A stretch of DNA of 64,000 bases from Fasciola hepatica (GCA_948099385.1 CANUEZ040000028.1:3100001-3164000); one strand, 5' to 3'; positions 33,997 to 45,300 are shown, numbered from the stretch's first letter. Notes: generated by a model from the letters alone, not told the origin. Numbers and translations are program-made.

Positions 33997-34374
33997 TGTA
34001 ACAGCCGGTCGTGGAAAATCCCCTTTTTCCCTCGCGATTCAGTGTTTTTTCCCAACATCACTCATTTCCATACACTATTGACTTGTCTTTACGAACTGGT
34101 TGTTTTTCTGGACCAATTGTTGTTTGTTCGCGCCCAGAGCGCTATTTTGGCACATCCTTGTTCAGGACCTGCGTGACGCACGTGCTGTCTGCTCACACGC
34201 TGCTATTCGGTTTCTCGTTGTTGAGACTTTGTGATCGTATTATTGAGGTTTGTATATTGTTTACGTCATTGTTTATTTTAATAATCTAGTATCGTAGAAT
34301 TATCACGGATAATCGCCTTCTGATTTCGGGATCCGTTGCGAATTTGGCTACGCATTGCTCAAACGGTCGTAACA
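33997..34374 (+). repeat. Bel/Pao 3' LTR
   Basis: 378 bases matching 27,674-28,051 with no difference seen; followed by the ACGAG duplication at 34,375-34,379. Confidence 0.95.
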
Positions 34375-35057
34375 ACGAGCGACGGCCAGTTTGTCTGGGG
34401 CTAGGCGACGCGGACGGGCAAAAACAGGAGGTCCAGCGGTACTGATGTGATGTACAACAGCCGAGCGCACCATGGGTAAGTGGTTTGCCGGTCCGGTTAG
34501 AGACGGAAACTCTGCTAAAATTTTGGCGAAGGTATCGTTGGCGATAGGAGCTACGGACGGTCGAACAACGTTGACCAAGCAGACAGATCCAACAACAGCA
34601 CGATGAGTCACAGGGTCGGTTAACTTACGAGAAGCGGGATGTAACGAAAGGTTGAAATGATGCAGAAAATCAACTCCTAAGATGGGCTGGGAAACGTCAG
34701 CAATGACAAAAGTCCACTGAAAAAACGACGCAACCCTAGATCTAACTTGAGACGCCTAGTACCAAAAGTGGATATACGAGACCCATTGGCGGCCTGAAGC
34801 TCTAAAGTTTGCCGGTGCTGACGATCAGAAGGGTTAGGGGGAACGACACTGATCTGTGCGCCAGTGTCAATCAAAAACTGACGGTGGGAGATGAGGTCCT
34901 TGATAAATAGAAGACGGCAGGGTGTAGGGAGGCCAACGAGCGCTGCCGTACCTACACGTTGGCCGACGAGTTTCCCTGGTTGTCGTGGAACGTGCACGGG
35001 GGTGTACACTTCCTGGCGCTGGCACGATACTGGCGGTGATACCAACACCATGTCCAA
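34375..35057 (-). pseudogene. Gypsy pol 5' part: protease and RT entry region, frameshifted
   Basis: Protease active-site block FLIDTGAQISVVPP (near 34,850) lies in a frame one base upstream (-1) of the gag frame and overlaps the end of gag by about 100 bases, as expected if pol is made by ribosomal frameshifting. Just after a run of six T on the element strand (near 34,727) the frame shifts again; similarity continues as IADVSQPILGVDFL-type protease end and then as the RT entry block VFARPRRLAPDKLAVA, where the Bel/Pao element cuts in. After removing the insert and one ACGAG copy, this frame is in register with the RT at 27,653 downward. Confidence 0.87.
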
Positions 35058-35797
35058 GTGTGTACATCGGGAGAGGATGGCCTAGGAGGACTGCGAGCGA
35101 CAATAGGCCGACGGGTGCGAGTTGGGGAGCGGCTACGACGTGCCGAACGTGAAGACTGAATAGCGGTCACGTCCGCCCGAAGGGCACTGAGTTGTGCAGC
35201 TAAATCTGTGAGAGTCGCCTCCGTAGTGGTTGTGGACGAACGAACACACTGACTAATTTGGGCGGAGGCGGTTTCCATAAAGCGGTCCGCCGCCAAAGCC
35301 AGTCTGTCTAGTGAGACTTCATCTACGAGAAGGGCCAGAGTGCATTGCGCTTGTTGGGGTAGCTGCTGCATCCACAATTCTCGCAACATCATGTCACCAA
35401 CTTGGATGCCCTTGGCCAGCTGTCGCATACGACGCAGAAGCTGTGAAGGCTTCTGGTCACCGAGGGAAATGCCACTAAGCAGCTGACGAAGACGGTTTGA
35501 GTCGGAGACCCCGGTGCGATCTAAGATAGCCTGGCGAAGCATATCATAAGGCTTGTCCGTGGGTGGGTTGGAGATGATATCCTCGACAGCTTCAAGAATA
35601 TTTAAAGGAAGTTCGGCAGTGAGATGCACATACTTCTGTTGCTGGGAGGTGATTCTGGAGGCAGCAAACTGTGCTTCCAGATGAGTCAGCCAAAGAGAGG
35701 GATTACCCGGAATGAAAGGCAACGCTTTCACTGGGCGCGCAATAGAGAGCGTTTCAGGCACCGCAGGGTCAGACATAGTTAACTTAGCGTCATCCAT
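34952..35797 (-). CDS. Gypsy gag polyprotein
   Basis: Uninterrupted frame of 281 codons starting ATG at 35,797 (MDDAKLTMSDPAVPE). It contains a capsid-like helical region (WLTHLEAQFAASRI, LRQLLSGISLGDQKPSQLLR, LWMQQLPQQAQ), a basic serine/arginine-rich stretch (RSARRSRSPTRTRR), and a single C-terminal finger CWYHRQYRASARKCTPPC of C-H-C-C pattern in place of the usual CCHC. That finger type is known from CsRn1-group gypsy elements. The product would package element RNA. This is the only gypsy gene here that appears undamaged. Confidence 0.92.
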   Translation of the reverse strand: MDDAKLTMSDPAVPETLSIARPVKALPFIPGNPSLWLTHLEAQFAASRITSQQQKYVHLTAELPLNILEAVEDIISNPPTDKPYDMLRQAILDRTGVSDSNRLRQLLSGISLGDQKPSQLLRRMRQLAKGIQVGDMMLRELWMQQLPQQAQCTLALLVDEVSLDRLALAADRFMETASAQISQCVRSSTTTTEATLTDLAAQLSALRADVTAIQSSRSARRSRSPTRTRRPIVARSPPRPSSPDVHTWTWCWYHRQYRASARKCTPPCTFHDNQGNSSANV

Positions 35798-35957
35798 ATC
35801 AAATAGACAGCAAAATAAATATACGATGGCTGATCGAAATTAACACCAAAAAAGGCTCAATACGTATGTGCACAACGAAAACAAAAGGAACGCTGAAGGG
35901 CACGGACGATATAATAAATAAATAAAAATTAATAATAACTTGGAACGGGCTCACCAA
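35798..35957 (-). promoter_or_regulatory. Gypsy leader with putative primer-binding site
   Basis: Between the 5' LTR and the gag ATG. On the element strand the bases straight after the LTR read TTGGTGAGCCCGTTCCAAG; a TGG at the LTR boundary is the normal start of a tRNA primer-binding site. The tRNA was not identified by search. Confidence 0.65.
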
Positions 35958-36266
35958 TTTAGTCGAACGCACGACTTGTGGACTAAATTCCCGTCCAGCG
36001 AATAAAGACGCAGAACGACAGCGATTGATGGTTTTTGTACTTGTATTGATTGCCCTGTATGAAGTACAGGAGAAGGGAGGCTGATCTAGCTAATCACCAG
36101 AGCTGATGAGCTGGAGCGCGCCTTGCCGTTTTGACGTAGTGTGACGAAGGTTCTTCTCCTTTTTCACGTGTTCTTATTTTTACACCGGTGGACTTAAACA
36201 AGGCGCGCCTAAGCTCTAAGCTCGCGATTGTATTTTATTGAATTTGGTGTCTGCGAAGCCGCTACA
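35958..36266 (-). repeat. Gypsy 5' LTR (right)
   Basis: 309 bases; differs from the left LTR at six positions (all single-base). Followed by target duplication ATGT at 36,267-36,270. Confidence 0.93.
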
Positions 36267-36270
36267 ATGT

Positions 36271-37420
36271 CACAAGCTTCCACTGCCTAATTTCTGCTCA
36301 GAAATATGAACATACATAAGGCCATTCCAACCAGCTGTATTTGGTGCTTATGGCATTATTACACCTTCCCTAAGACTAAACATTCAATGCAACTGGGTCC
36401 GAGCAGATGAGCGAATTCCTCGGAGTTAGGGGACTTGCCATTCTGAAAGCATTTCTGGGTCGACCACCGCCACACCGGCACCACCCTCTAGTGCATCTTT
36501 GGCAGCCAATAGCAGTAATCTTGCTCAGCCCCTTTAAGTACTAAATATTTTGCAAATTCGAACAAAAGTCGCCAGGAAGCCGGGGACGTCATTCTCAATT
36601 TTGCTAAACAATATTTCTTCTTTTCCAACCACTTCCCCTAGCTTGTGCAGATAAGACCAGCCTGGCGAAAGTTAACTCTTACCCAACTGGCAACACTGTG
36701 CTCTAGACGGACTCATAATATCTGTGGTCCTATTCCGCATGCTCCATGCACCTCTGAAATATAAATTAATACTGCTAGTTCGAAAGTCAACCTCTCAGAA
36801 CTTGATACTCGACGGAAGGATGCTACCACTTGTGCCAGTCCCCAGAGAGAATACAAATTGCCAGTGCAATAAAATATCTCGGGAGCTGTGGCCCAAAGTC
36901 AATCTCCGCGGTATTAGCACTGTCCTTGGTTGTTCCTTCTAGCTTCATATGGTGGATGCGATCCAGCTGCCCCGCTCATTCCAGATTTTGGTCACCGTGA
37001 ACCACAGACGATGGGCAACCATGCTGAGATGCATCTTGAATCATACAAGTGCTACTTGGTTATACTTTTAACTATGAACGGTCCTTTCCAGTCTAGATAC
37101 TTGGCTGGTATGCCCCCAGTGAAAGCCGTCGCATGAGATCACAACAGATCACAACCGCAGTGGTGTCCCGAGCTCCTTTTCGTGGTGCACGTTTTGACGT
37201 CTTTGGGCCTAATGTAGGTTAATACCCACCAGCTCCTCCCATCGTTTGATCGAATCACGGAGGCTGCTTACACATTCCACTAACGAAGATGATAGATTAT
37301 TCGTGATGATCCAGTTCAGCTTCCAGGACTTGGCGGCAGTTTTCCAGATCGTCCAGTTTCTTCCACTGGAGGACTTTTTGATCTCTAGGTGCTTCGGCTT
37401 TATGGGAAGCCCTCTCTTTT
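36271..37420. other. Intergenic; no gene recognised
   Basis: Only short open frames without known domains. This is the right flank of the gypsy target site. Confidence 0.5.
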
Positions 37421-38245
37421 TCGTGGAAAATCCCCCCAAACCACTGAAGTTCCATATTTTTCTTAACACCACTCACTTATCCACACTATTGACTTATTTT
37501 ATGCACTGTATGTTTTTACGAACCAAGGTTTGTTTGTTCGCGTCCAGCGCGCTGCTTTGTCATACCCCTGTTCTGGACCGGTACAAACCAAACATCCGGG
37601 CGCGGGAAAACGCTACTTTTGGCACATCTTTCAAACGTGCGCGATAACTGATACTCACTTAGGTGAATTATACAGCCGATGGTAACTACACCATCATGAA
37701 TATAGAAAAAAGTTGAAGTTTCGCTTTGAAAAACCCGAAAATCATCTTCAAAATCTGAAAAACTCTTCTACGCATCGCGACCTAAGCGAGAAAATACCAC
37801 TGAACCGCCAGCCAAAGCCGCGCCCGCAGCACCAACAGCAACCGCGGTCAACGACGGTGGTAGCCTTGAGCACAACCATTATATACCTCTGTGGCAGGCA
37901 TTCAAACAAAAGTCGCACCATAACATTTCACGTCAATCTCATTTCCTACGGGCACTGATTCATCTGTTCCAACCGTTCCACATATAACAGTCCCACAACT
38001 TTATTCGGGCTATATTTAAGCCAGTATGTTTAGACACTATCGTTCTGGACCTGCGTGACACACGTGCTCCTCTTTCGCAAGCCGCAATTTGGTTCTCGTT
38101 TTTTGAGTCCTTATGATCGCATAATTGAGATTTGTACCTGTTTCGTGTCATTGTTAATTCAGTAATTCAGTATCGTTGAATTTCACGCATAATCGCTTTC
38201 TGATTTCGGGATCCGTTGCGAATTTAGCTACGCAGTTTTCAAGGA
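37421..38245 (+). mobile_element. Diverged Bel/Pao-like solo LTR, split by a 463-base insertion
   Basis: 37,421-37,578 aligns with the first half of the 378-base Bel/Pao LTR (TCGTGGAAAATCCCC, CACTATTGACTT, TTTGTTTGTTCGCG, CAGCGCGCT) and 38,042-38,245 with the second half (TGGACCTGCGTGACACACGTGC, GATCGCATAATTGAG, TTTCGGGATCCGTTGCGAAT). No Bel/Pao coding sequence adjoins, so it is a solo LTR or LTR remnant. The two halves are separated by the insertion listed next. Confidence 0.82.
37579..38041. mobile_element. 463-base insertion flanked by 9-base duplication GTTCTGGAC
   Basis: GTTCTGGAC occurs at 37,570-37,578 and at 38,042-38,050, where the reference LTR has a single copy (gttcaggac). The insert carries no recognised coding sequence and no clear terminal inverted repeat (starts CGGTACAAACC, ends AGACACTATC). 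A 9-base duplication would fit a Mutator-like DNA element or a short retroelement. Confidence 0.7.
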
Positions 38246-38269
38246 TGTCTTACAAATGGCGAGACAGGG

Positions 38270-38900
38270 AATTTCTGGTTAGACCTGAGGCAGTGCCCCA
38301 TTCCTGTTTGACTCTGGGATCAGGCTGTTGGTCATGAACTCTGTTTGACCGGTTGCTTCATGGGAAAATGTTTGAAGGTGGACGTAAGCACAGGGACAAA
38401 AGGGCGACCGAGATGGTTCTAAACCCCTTATAGCACCAAACAATCTCTCCCGGGCTTTGGACAGTCGATGTTCAAAAGCGTCCACCGAAGCTTCCCTAAC
38501 TATCTCCCTCGTTAGTTTATTCCACTCTTTGACAGACATCACAACGAACAAGTGGACCGTCATCCCCGTTCTTACACTGTCTCTCGCGGGCTGGAGCCCG
38601 TGGCCTCAAAGTTCGTCTTCCCTTCGAAGTCTATAGGGTGACTCCCCAGATCCAGATGAAATGTTCAGTACCTAACACTTTTGAATACTAATTAGGTCCC
38701 ATCTCAACCTCATTCTCTCCAACGGAAAAGTTTTATCTCCTCTAACCTTCATTCGCAGCTCAGTCTCCAGAAGCATCCAGAACACCCAGCGAATCACAGC
38801 TGTACCTGCTCCAGGCTGTTTTATCCCGCACCAGGGGTTGACTCCAGATCCGAACGCAGTGCTCTTCTTGGTACCTCACACTAGCCCCTCACAACGGTAG
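38270..38900 (-). pseudogene. Decayed CR1/jockey-like LINE, C-terminal end
   Basis: The minus-strand frame at 38,563-38,279 contains FVVMSVKEWNKLTREIVREA, matching the conserved last block of CR1-group LINE proteins (FFSxRVVxxWNxLPxEV). Upstream sequence to about 38,900 resembles the preceding coding (a 38,820-38,880 block reading like the WSPLxKKD region) but is broken by stops. Only the 3' portion remains. Confidence 0.6.
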
Positions 38901-38979
38901 CGAGACTTCCGGTCTCCTCGAGCTTACCGCGCGCTTCAGTTGGCAAAATGCACGTGAGGCTTTTCCAAACATGCCAAAA

Positions 38980-39064
38980 GCGCTCCCAAATGGGAGCGCG
39001 TCGGTCGCTTTAGGGGTGCCTCACTAGAAACTTCAGGCAAAACTGCCTGCGCCCATTTGGGCGC
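38980..39064. other. Three consecutive small hairpins
   Basis: GCGCTCCC-AAAT-GGGAGCGC (38,980-38,999), CAGGCA-AAAC-TGCCTG (39,034-39,049) and GCGCCC-ATTT-GGGCGC (39,049-39,064). Stems are perfect and loops are four bases. Confidence 0.8.
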
Positions 39065-39179
39065 GCATTGTGCTACACCCAATATGCTAAAATTCGCTGA
39101 AAATTGGTAACCCATATTATCCTAATCCATATTAACTATCCGTCAGTTAGTTTATTAGCCAAGTATCCCCCTTTTTGAT

Positions 39180-40212
39180 GGTAAACACTAACTTGTCACC
39201 AATTACAAAAAGGTGGTTTGTGAAAATCTGAAAGTTTACTATAAAATTTTACCGCTGAAATCTTGTACGGATTTGCAATTCGAGGATTGCTTCAAGTAGA
39301 AACTTCGGAGGATGTTCGTTTTTTAGTGTTATGTAGTAGTCGGTTCCGAAATATGAAGTTGCAGAAAGGTGAAACAGTGCTACTTGAGGAAATTCGGATA
39401 ACAAGATTTTCTGCCTGGAGATTTCAATGATAGTTTGGTTGAAAAATTGTTCTCAGCCAGAGGGAGTTATATTCTACAAATTTCAAGTCAAAACAACCAT
39501 AATCTCATTGGAATCGAATGGAGCGTGCATGGAAGGGGAGTCCATTTTTGGAATCACACGGTGATCATTCAGAAGTAAATTCGTCGGTTGACGCGGGTAA
39601 CCGTCCCATAATCCAGATACAGTGTCATACTACTCATATTGAAGTTCCATACTTGGGACCGTGCGTCCTCGTTCTAACTGTTAGCCATGTTAACCGACGA
39701 ATTACCTTCGGAAGAATCACCATGTGTTTCCACAGATGGACTCCCCGTCCATGCAGGCTCCATCCGATTCAAATGAGATCACAGCTGTAAACCAACTGTG
39801 GAGTGCTCAAGTATAAGGATGATTGGGAGGAAAAGTACAGGGTACGCATACCTGATGAGCACAAACAACCGCGAAACCGGTCCAGGGCTTCCGGGGGAAT
39901 TTTGTCGTATCATCCAGATACAATGTCACACTATTCATATTGAAATTCAAAACAACCATAATCAACGAAATAGTGAAATATCAAATAAGCTAAGAATTAA
40001 ATTTTAGGAACACTTAGAGTTGCAATTCAAGAAAAAGTGTTACTCATGTTCGGAAGGCCTTAAGAGATGTTGAAGTCATCAAGTATTTAAAATACTCCCA
40101 AAAGGAAAAGCAACCTGAGAGACGTTTCGAAGAAAATGATAATTTGCTTACCTGCCTCCTCGTCCTGCGTCGTCATGGTTTGGAGCGTTTATAAGCCAAC
40201 GCCTGATGTCTT
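39180..40212 (+). repeat. Diverged direct repeat, unit 1 (pair with 41,690-42,307)
   Basis: Two blocks, 39,240-39,460 and 40,055-40,212, align in the same order and orientation with 41,725-41,940 and 42,140-42,307 (for example TTGGAGCGTTTATAAGCCAA in both; TTTCGAAGAAAATGA in both). The middle is longer here by about 400 bases. No coding sense. Confidence 0.72.
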
Positions 40213-41153
40213 TCTTTTAGCAACTTCAAACGGCATTTATCGAGGGCTTCTAAAAGATTATTGTTCACTTAGGAGCATTCAAGTTGGATCCAGTCATCAC
40301 AATAATTTCTCTGCTAGCACGATTTGTGCACTTGTCTGCTCCTAATCTGCTCAATGCACAAATGGTATGGGTTTTCGGCATCCTCTTTCTGAATGACCGT
40401 TGTTGCGCAACACTTGCCGGTGATCCCAATTCACATTGTAGTGTGAAGAAAATGACGACAAATGGAGGATGTGCTGAAAAAGTGTAGCCGGTAGCGGCCG
40501 CACACGCGTGATATAAGCCATGCTTGTGCCATGGTCACACACTCTTAAGTACGAAGAATGATTACGAGAGGGAGGTTTTCTCGCGCGTGGGCCATGCAAA
40601 CAAGTGATATTGCTTTCTAGTCGGTTCGGTTGGGGGAAGCGCTTCTTTGGATGACGGTTCGAAAAATGTCACCGCGGCAGTATAACACCGAAAAGCGAGA
40701 TTAGCGTAAATGGACATTTTCATAGTTCATAAGAGGTTTTGTTCAGCTAATCGTGGCTCAAGTAAGTGTGTAGTTGCAAATGACACTTGATTGTTAACAA
40801 TTAAAGATTTGAATACCGTAAAACTGGCTGTTATCGAACTAGAACTATTGACGAGATTCGTATTATTTTAAAAGTCTTCTTTCAACAGTTAATTGTTATT
40901 TCTACGGTGTTTTAGGAGATGCCAAATGCTCCAAAATACAATGACAAAGGATAAAACATGATTATTGCGATTCACTGTATACACTTAATCTTGCTTTTCA
41001 TAAAACAATACCCTTTTGTGAAATAATGATTATGTAAGCAACAGGGGACTGATTCCACTAACCAACGTATGCTGGAATTTGATTAAGCGAATCGATAAAT
41101 TACGTTAGAATGCTGCAGTGTGAATGGATAACCAACTACAATCAAGCCACTCT
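40213..41153. repeat. Dispersed inverted repeat, left arm (pair with 57,107-58,357)
   Basis: The reverse complement matches 57,107-58,357 along its whole length with few differences; an 82-codon chance reading frame translates identically in both arms (40,351-40,599 minus and 57,973-58,221 plus). The right arm is longer only because of a roughly 308-base insertion at 57,212-57,519. No protein domain is seen. Confidence 0.9.
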
Positions 41154-41689
41154 CCATTCCCTGGTAGTGAACTGTACGAGGATCACGCCAATTGGCGCTG
41201 TTTGGTCTAGTCCATTAGTGAGCCGCTGGGACCCACGGGATAAGACACGTTTTCATAACGAAATTGTGGAACGCAGCCGACTTGAGGGCGCTGAGAATTA
41301 GACAAAGCGTGTGTACGTATTGCCCAATCCGTGAATTCATGAGATAAACCTGCTATTCCTTCCTTCGTGGGGTACACGTTTATTGAATGTTACTAACAGA
41401 ATTATTCTAATAGTTCTAAAGTGCTTGCTAAAATGTTAATTACTACGATGACGTATGACTCAGACCCATTCAACTGAATAAAGTCATTCGTTTAATCAGG
41501 GAGCATTCCCAAGCAGATCACCCGGAGTGATCCCAGTTTGTAGCACACTTGGTCACGCCAAACGTGTGAAAAAGACCACCGGAGACGGGCACCCCTTCTT
41601 TTCTTTATCCGCTGTGGCTGTCGGCTCCTAAGGCTACTTGCTCATTACCCATTCCTTTAGTCGAAACATCAGATTCACTATTGATCAGA

Positions 41690-42307
41690 ATAACATTATT
41701 TGTAATAAACCATAATTTCATCATAAAAATATATGCTGAAAATGTGTACGAATTCTCAATTCAACGTCTGCTTTAATTCCATTTGTCGGACAATGTTCTT
41801 CGTTGTTCCGTTATGCGGCCACGGACTACGAAATGACAGGATGTAGAAAAGTGAGGCAGCCAAACCTGAGAAAAGATGTACATCAAAAGATTTTGCGTGG
41901 GAATTTCAAAGGTAGTTTGATTGAGGGCTGTTCCCGGCAAAACGGAGAAACATCAGATATTCTATGCATCAAAGCAAACCCGTTCAGTGAAACTGGAAAA
42001 TATCGTAGAAGTAGGTAACAACACACGGAAAAACGTCGATGATCTTTCCTCGCAAAATAGCATTATAAGACACAGCTACATGTCAGCTAGGAGGAGGCTT
42101 GGGCATTATTGGGAATTGAGAGTGTTATAAGTAGTGAATCTCCAAAATGTTTTAGGGGATGCTGATTACACCAGATATATAAAATAATTCCAAAAGAAAA
42201 AGCAATCTGAGAGTTATTTCGAAGAAAATGAAAATTTGCATACCTGCGTTCTCGTCCTTCATCACCTTGGTTTGGAGCGTTTATAAGCCAACGCTTTATG
42301 TCTTTCT
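41690..42307 (+). repeat. Diverged direct repeat, unit 2
   Basis: See 39,180-40,212; blocks 41,725-41,940 and 42,140-42,307 match that unit. Unlike unit 1 it is not followed by the 0.94-kb repeat. Confidence 0.7.
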
Positions 42308-45300
42308 GCAACGGATAGCGGCTCTTCTGCGAATCTCGGGATGGGAGGAACAGCTTCTGGGGCCTAGTCGTGGACAATGAACTTCACTGACCTACCCTCG
42401 ATGGCAACAATGAGCCTGTGTTTTGAGTACCTTTCCATTGCGCATTCCCTAATTAGCGATTGATTAGTGCCACTGCGCCCCCAATGGACGCCACCTGCTA
42501 TCACACTTAAAGACTAATATGTTATCTAGAAAAGTAAAGTTGGAAAACACAAATTATGGTGGCCGTATACGAAGCTGGAGCAACGGAACCATAGGGGTTA
42601 TTGACAAGCGATAGACACTTGAAAATGATGGCGGGAATGGGTGCCATGAGTGTGTCCGATAGTGTGCCATCCACAGACAGAGGATTTGATGGCAAACCGT
42701 GCGAGGAGGTTGCACAAAACGTTAAAGCAGTATCAAGGTACAATATTGACCAATTTTCAATTTTTTCAGGGCCTGTGTTGACGATGACGATTTCACGGCT
42801 TAGCCGCAAGGACATTCAGCCAAAGAAAGTATGCTGTATTTCGCCGCAGATAGATATTAATTAATTTTATGATACTTTCTTGTTAACGCTCACGAGCCGC
42901 TATGCAGTCTTTCATGGCACATTGCCAGTCATTTTTTTTCCAATATTCGTCCAAGCGCCCGGATATTATCTGCTCGGGTTTAAAGTGATTATATTTTCCA
43001 CTGGTAGGGTTGTTAGCGTTATTATTTGTGACGACAAAAACACGATTATATAATATTCTTTTAGCAAACCACGTACCATTAACATCATGCCTTGTACGAC
43101 GATTAGGAAGCTTTCCACCTTACGCATTAGAAAAGTGATCAAATCTCAGAGGATTGTCACAGGATTTCACCACAGTGTTGGGTGAACGTTCTAGCTTATT
43201 TTAAAGGGAGTCAAGCAGACAGATGAGATAAAGGGATTCACCTTTCTCATCTATGACAGTAGCGTCAAAGGGTAATGATTTCGTAAGTCATACGGTCTTT
43301 GGTATACCCCTGTAACGGTTCCCATCCTGATCTAATGCGCAGATCATAGCTGTAGCGGAAGAACTCTAAGTGCACACCCTTGTCTATTCCCGAACTTCGT
43401 GGACCCACGATCCATTGTAAATGATAAGAATGGGAGCTTGTTTCATAACAATCTCTTGCTGTGATTTCTCTGCTTCCCTATCCCGTGTGCTAGTGGGGAT
43501 GAAAAAGGAGTAAAATAACCCCCTGACTTTCATTGTTCCTAATCTCTTCCCCTCCTGGACCAGTTTACCAGTGGGGACGGAACAGCAATAAGTCCATCGT
43601 TTGAGAAACGCATTTAGGCTGAATGCTCTGTTGAAGGTCAACCCGTCGCACGCCTACACACACCATAGATGAGGGTGGACCATCAAGCCCACTTCGTGAT
43701 GGTAGCACACAGCTGGGCCGTCCCCGATCGATGAACTGGTTTACTGGACTCGTCCAAACATACCATCCACCCCAGGATCACGCGCATACTTGACTGTCGC
43801 AGCTGTCCAATGGTTCACTTTTCGAACTCCATGAGTCAAAAAGCTGAGGATTTTGAAGTGTTCCAAGACAAGGGACCAGATTGGATTGTTGCGTATTTGG
43901 GCCACGATGTCTGTGGCACACTTGTAATTGAGATTCCTAGCGAAAGCTACCAGCGTTTAGAGTGTGTCTGCTTGTGAGCTTGTATGTGCAAACCGCTGGA
44001 GATGTCAGAAATACAACACGGTTTGAGGACCTGTGCTTTCCGAGGTGTCAAGGGGCCAGTATTAAAAGCGACCACGCGGCCTACTCGGTGAGAGGCATTG
44101 CCTCAGTTCCATTCTATGCCAGATTGCACGAGCATCTGGGGTTGAAACCATGCTTGAGGCTTCCACGAATTGGGGCACCGCTTTAGTACTGTTTCGTTCC
44201 CGCTCAGCTCCTACAGGAGCTAAAGTGGGGGTCTGTGATTGGCTGACTTATTTCAGAGGCAGGAACTAAAAGAGAATTAATTTGGTTTTCTTGTAGTTGT
44301 TTAAGAAGCAGCGCATGTTTTATCAGCTAAGAGCCGTTTAATTTGAAATAAAGTTACTCAGTGAAATGGATATTTGGGGAACTTAGCAGCCTATTGTTAA
44401 AAATTAGTATATCGAGGACTCATTTTCTGAAAAAGCGTAGTCGTTTGGGACCAAGTTTAATCAGCAAGCCGTAAAAATGTTAATGAGAGATCTCACGGGG
44501 TGACAACGTATCCTCGAAACAATGAAAACGTGATCAGACAGAAGTATTGTTAGTTACTATATCATCGGAGAGTGATGAACATGCGTTTATTATTTCACCT
44601 TGCTTCTCTTTATCATTCTTGGCGTGAATAATATGAAACGTTAACAGTCCTTCGTGTTAATAAAACAAGCCCCTAATTCCAATCTAGTTGGTCTTATAGT
44701 TACTGAAAATTTTAGTTTCTGAGATTATTAGCCCTTAGGCGTGGCAAGCGAGCTGATTTGCCGCGCTCCCCTAATTAGGGAGGTATAGAGTTCAGTGCTA
44801 CTTATTGAGATCGATTACATATACCCAAAACAGGTGGAAAAAGTTAGTTTATCGTTTGTTTAAACAGCGGGATAAGGTATTCGAAAATGATATAAAGGTG
44901 GTAAAACAGTAATATATTTCCTTTTCATTTTTTGACAAAAGTTACTGTGCATGCGTTTTGAATACGTTTTTATAGAGAAGGCTGTGGGGTAACGGGGACA
45001 CTTTGCAGTCACTGAAAGGAAGAACTAGTTTACCTAGGACCCATTCAATAATTCGTTTATTATTATTGCTCAGTTATTTCTGACCTACCAATAATAGCAG
45101 GTAGTTCAGGTTTCCGATGAATGAGCTCACATGTTTCTTCCATGAAAATCATAAAATCCATATACATGCGGCTCTATCGAACTAAACTCTGTCCGATAGA
45201 TTTTAACACTTGCAGTAGTGTTCTTGAAGTTCCATCTTAGACCGGTCATCAAGTAATATAGGCATGCACTCATCTTCCATTGTTTCATTCTATTGTCAGT

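Larger units (their letters stand above)
27674..34374 (+). mobile_element. Bel/Pao LTR retrotransposon, recent insertion
   Basis: Plus-strand element of 6701 bases with two 378-base LTRs (27,674-28,051 and 33,997-34,374) that look identical over their length, both TGTAACAG...CGTAACA, flanked by ACGAG duplications. Internal order is gag, protease, RT, RNase H, integrase in a single frame, as in Bel/Pao elements. It sits inside the gypsy pol in the opposite orientation. The open frame is interrupted only by three TGA codons and no frameshift, consistent with a young copy. Confidence 0.96.
24393..36266 (-). mobile_element. Ty3/gypsy LTR retrotransposon (CsRn1-like), interrupted by a Bel/Pao element
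   Basis: Minus-strand element with two 309-base LTRs (24,393-24,701 and 35,958-36,266) and a 4-base target duplication ATGT (24,389-24,392 and 36,267-36,270). Order from the 5' LTR: leader, gag, protease, RT-RNase H-integrase, polypurine tract, 3' LTR. Without the Bel/Pao insert and its duplicated 5 bases it is about 5.2 kb, normal for the group. The Gag finger C-H-C-C pattern (CWYHRQYRASARKC then C) and the pol sequence resemble the CsRn1 group first described from a liver fluke. Coding damage: a frameshift after protease, a TAA near the pol end, and the 6.7-kb insertion. Confidence 0.95.

Noticed and set aside
37209..37472. 87-codon minus-strand frame left of the solo LTR considered as a transposase or gag fragment
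   Set aside because: No motif of any transposable-element protein could be recognised, and the frame partly overlaps the LTR.
40351..40599. 82-codon frame repeated at 57,973-58,221 considered as a conserved protein
   Set aside because: The identity follows from the inverted DNA repeat; the frame has no domain, and the opposite strand is equally conserved.
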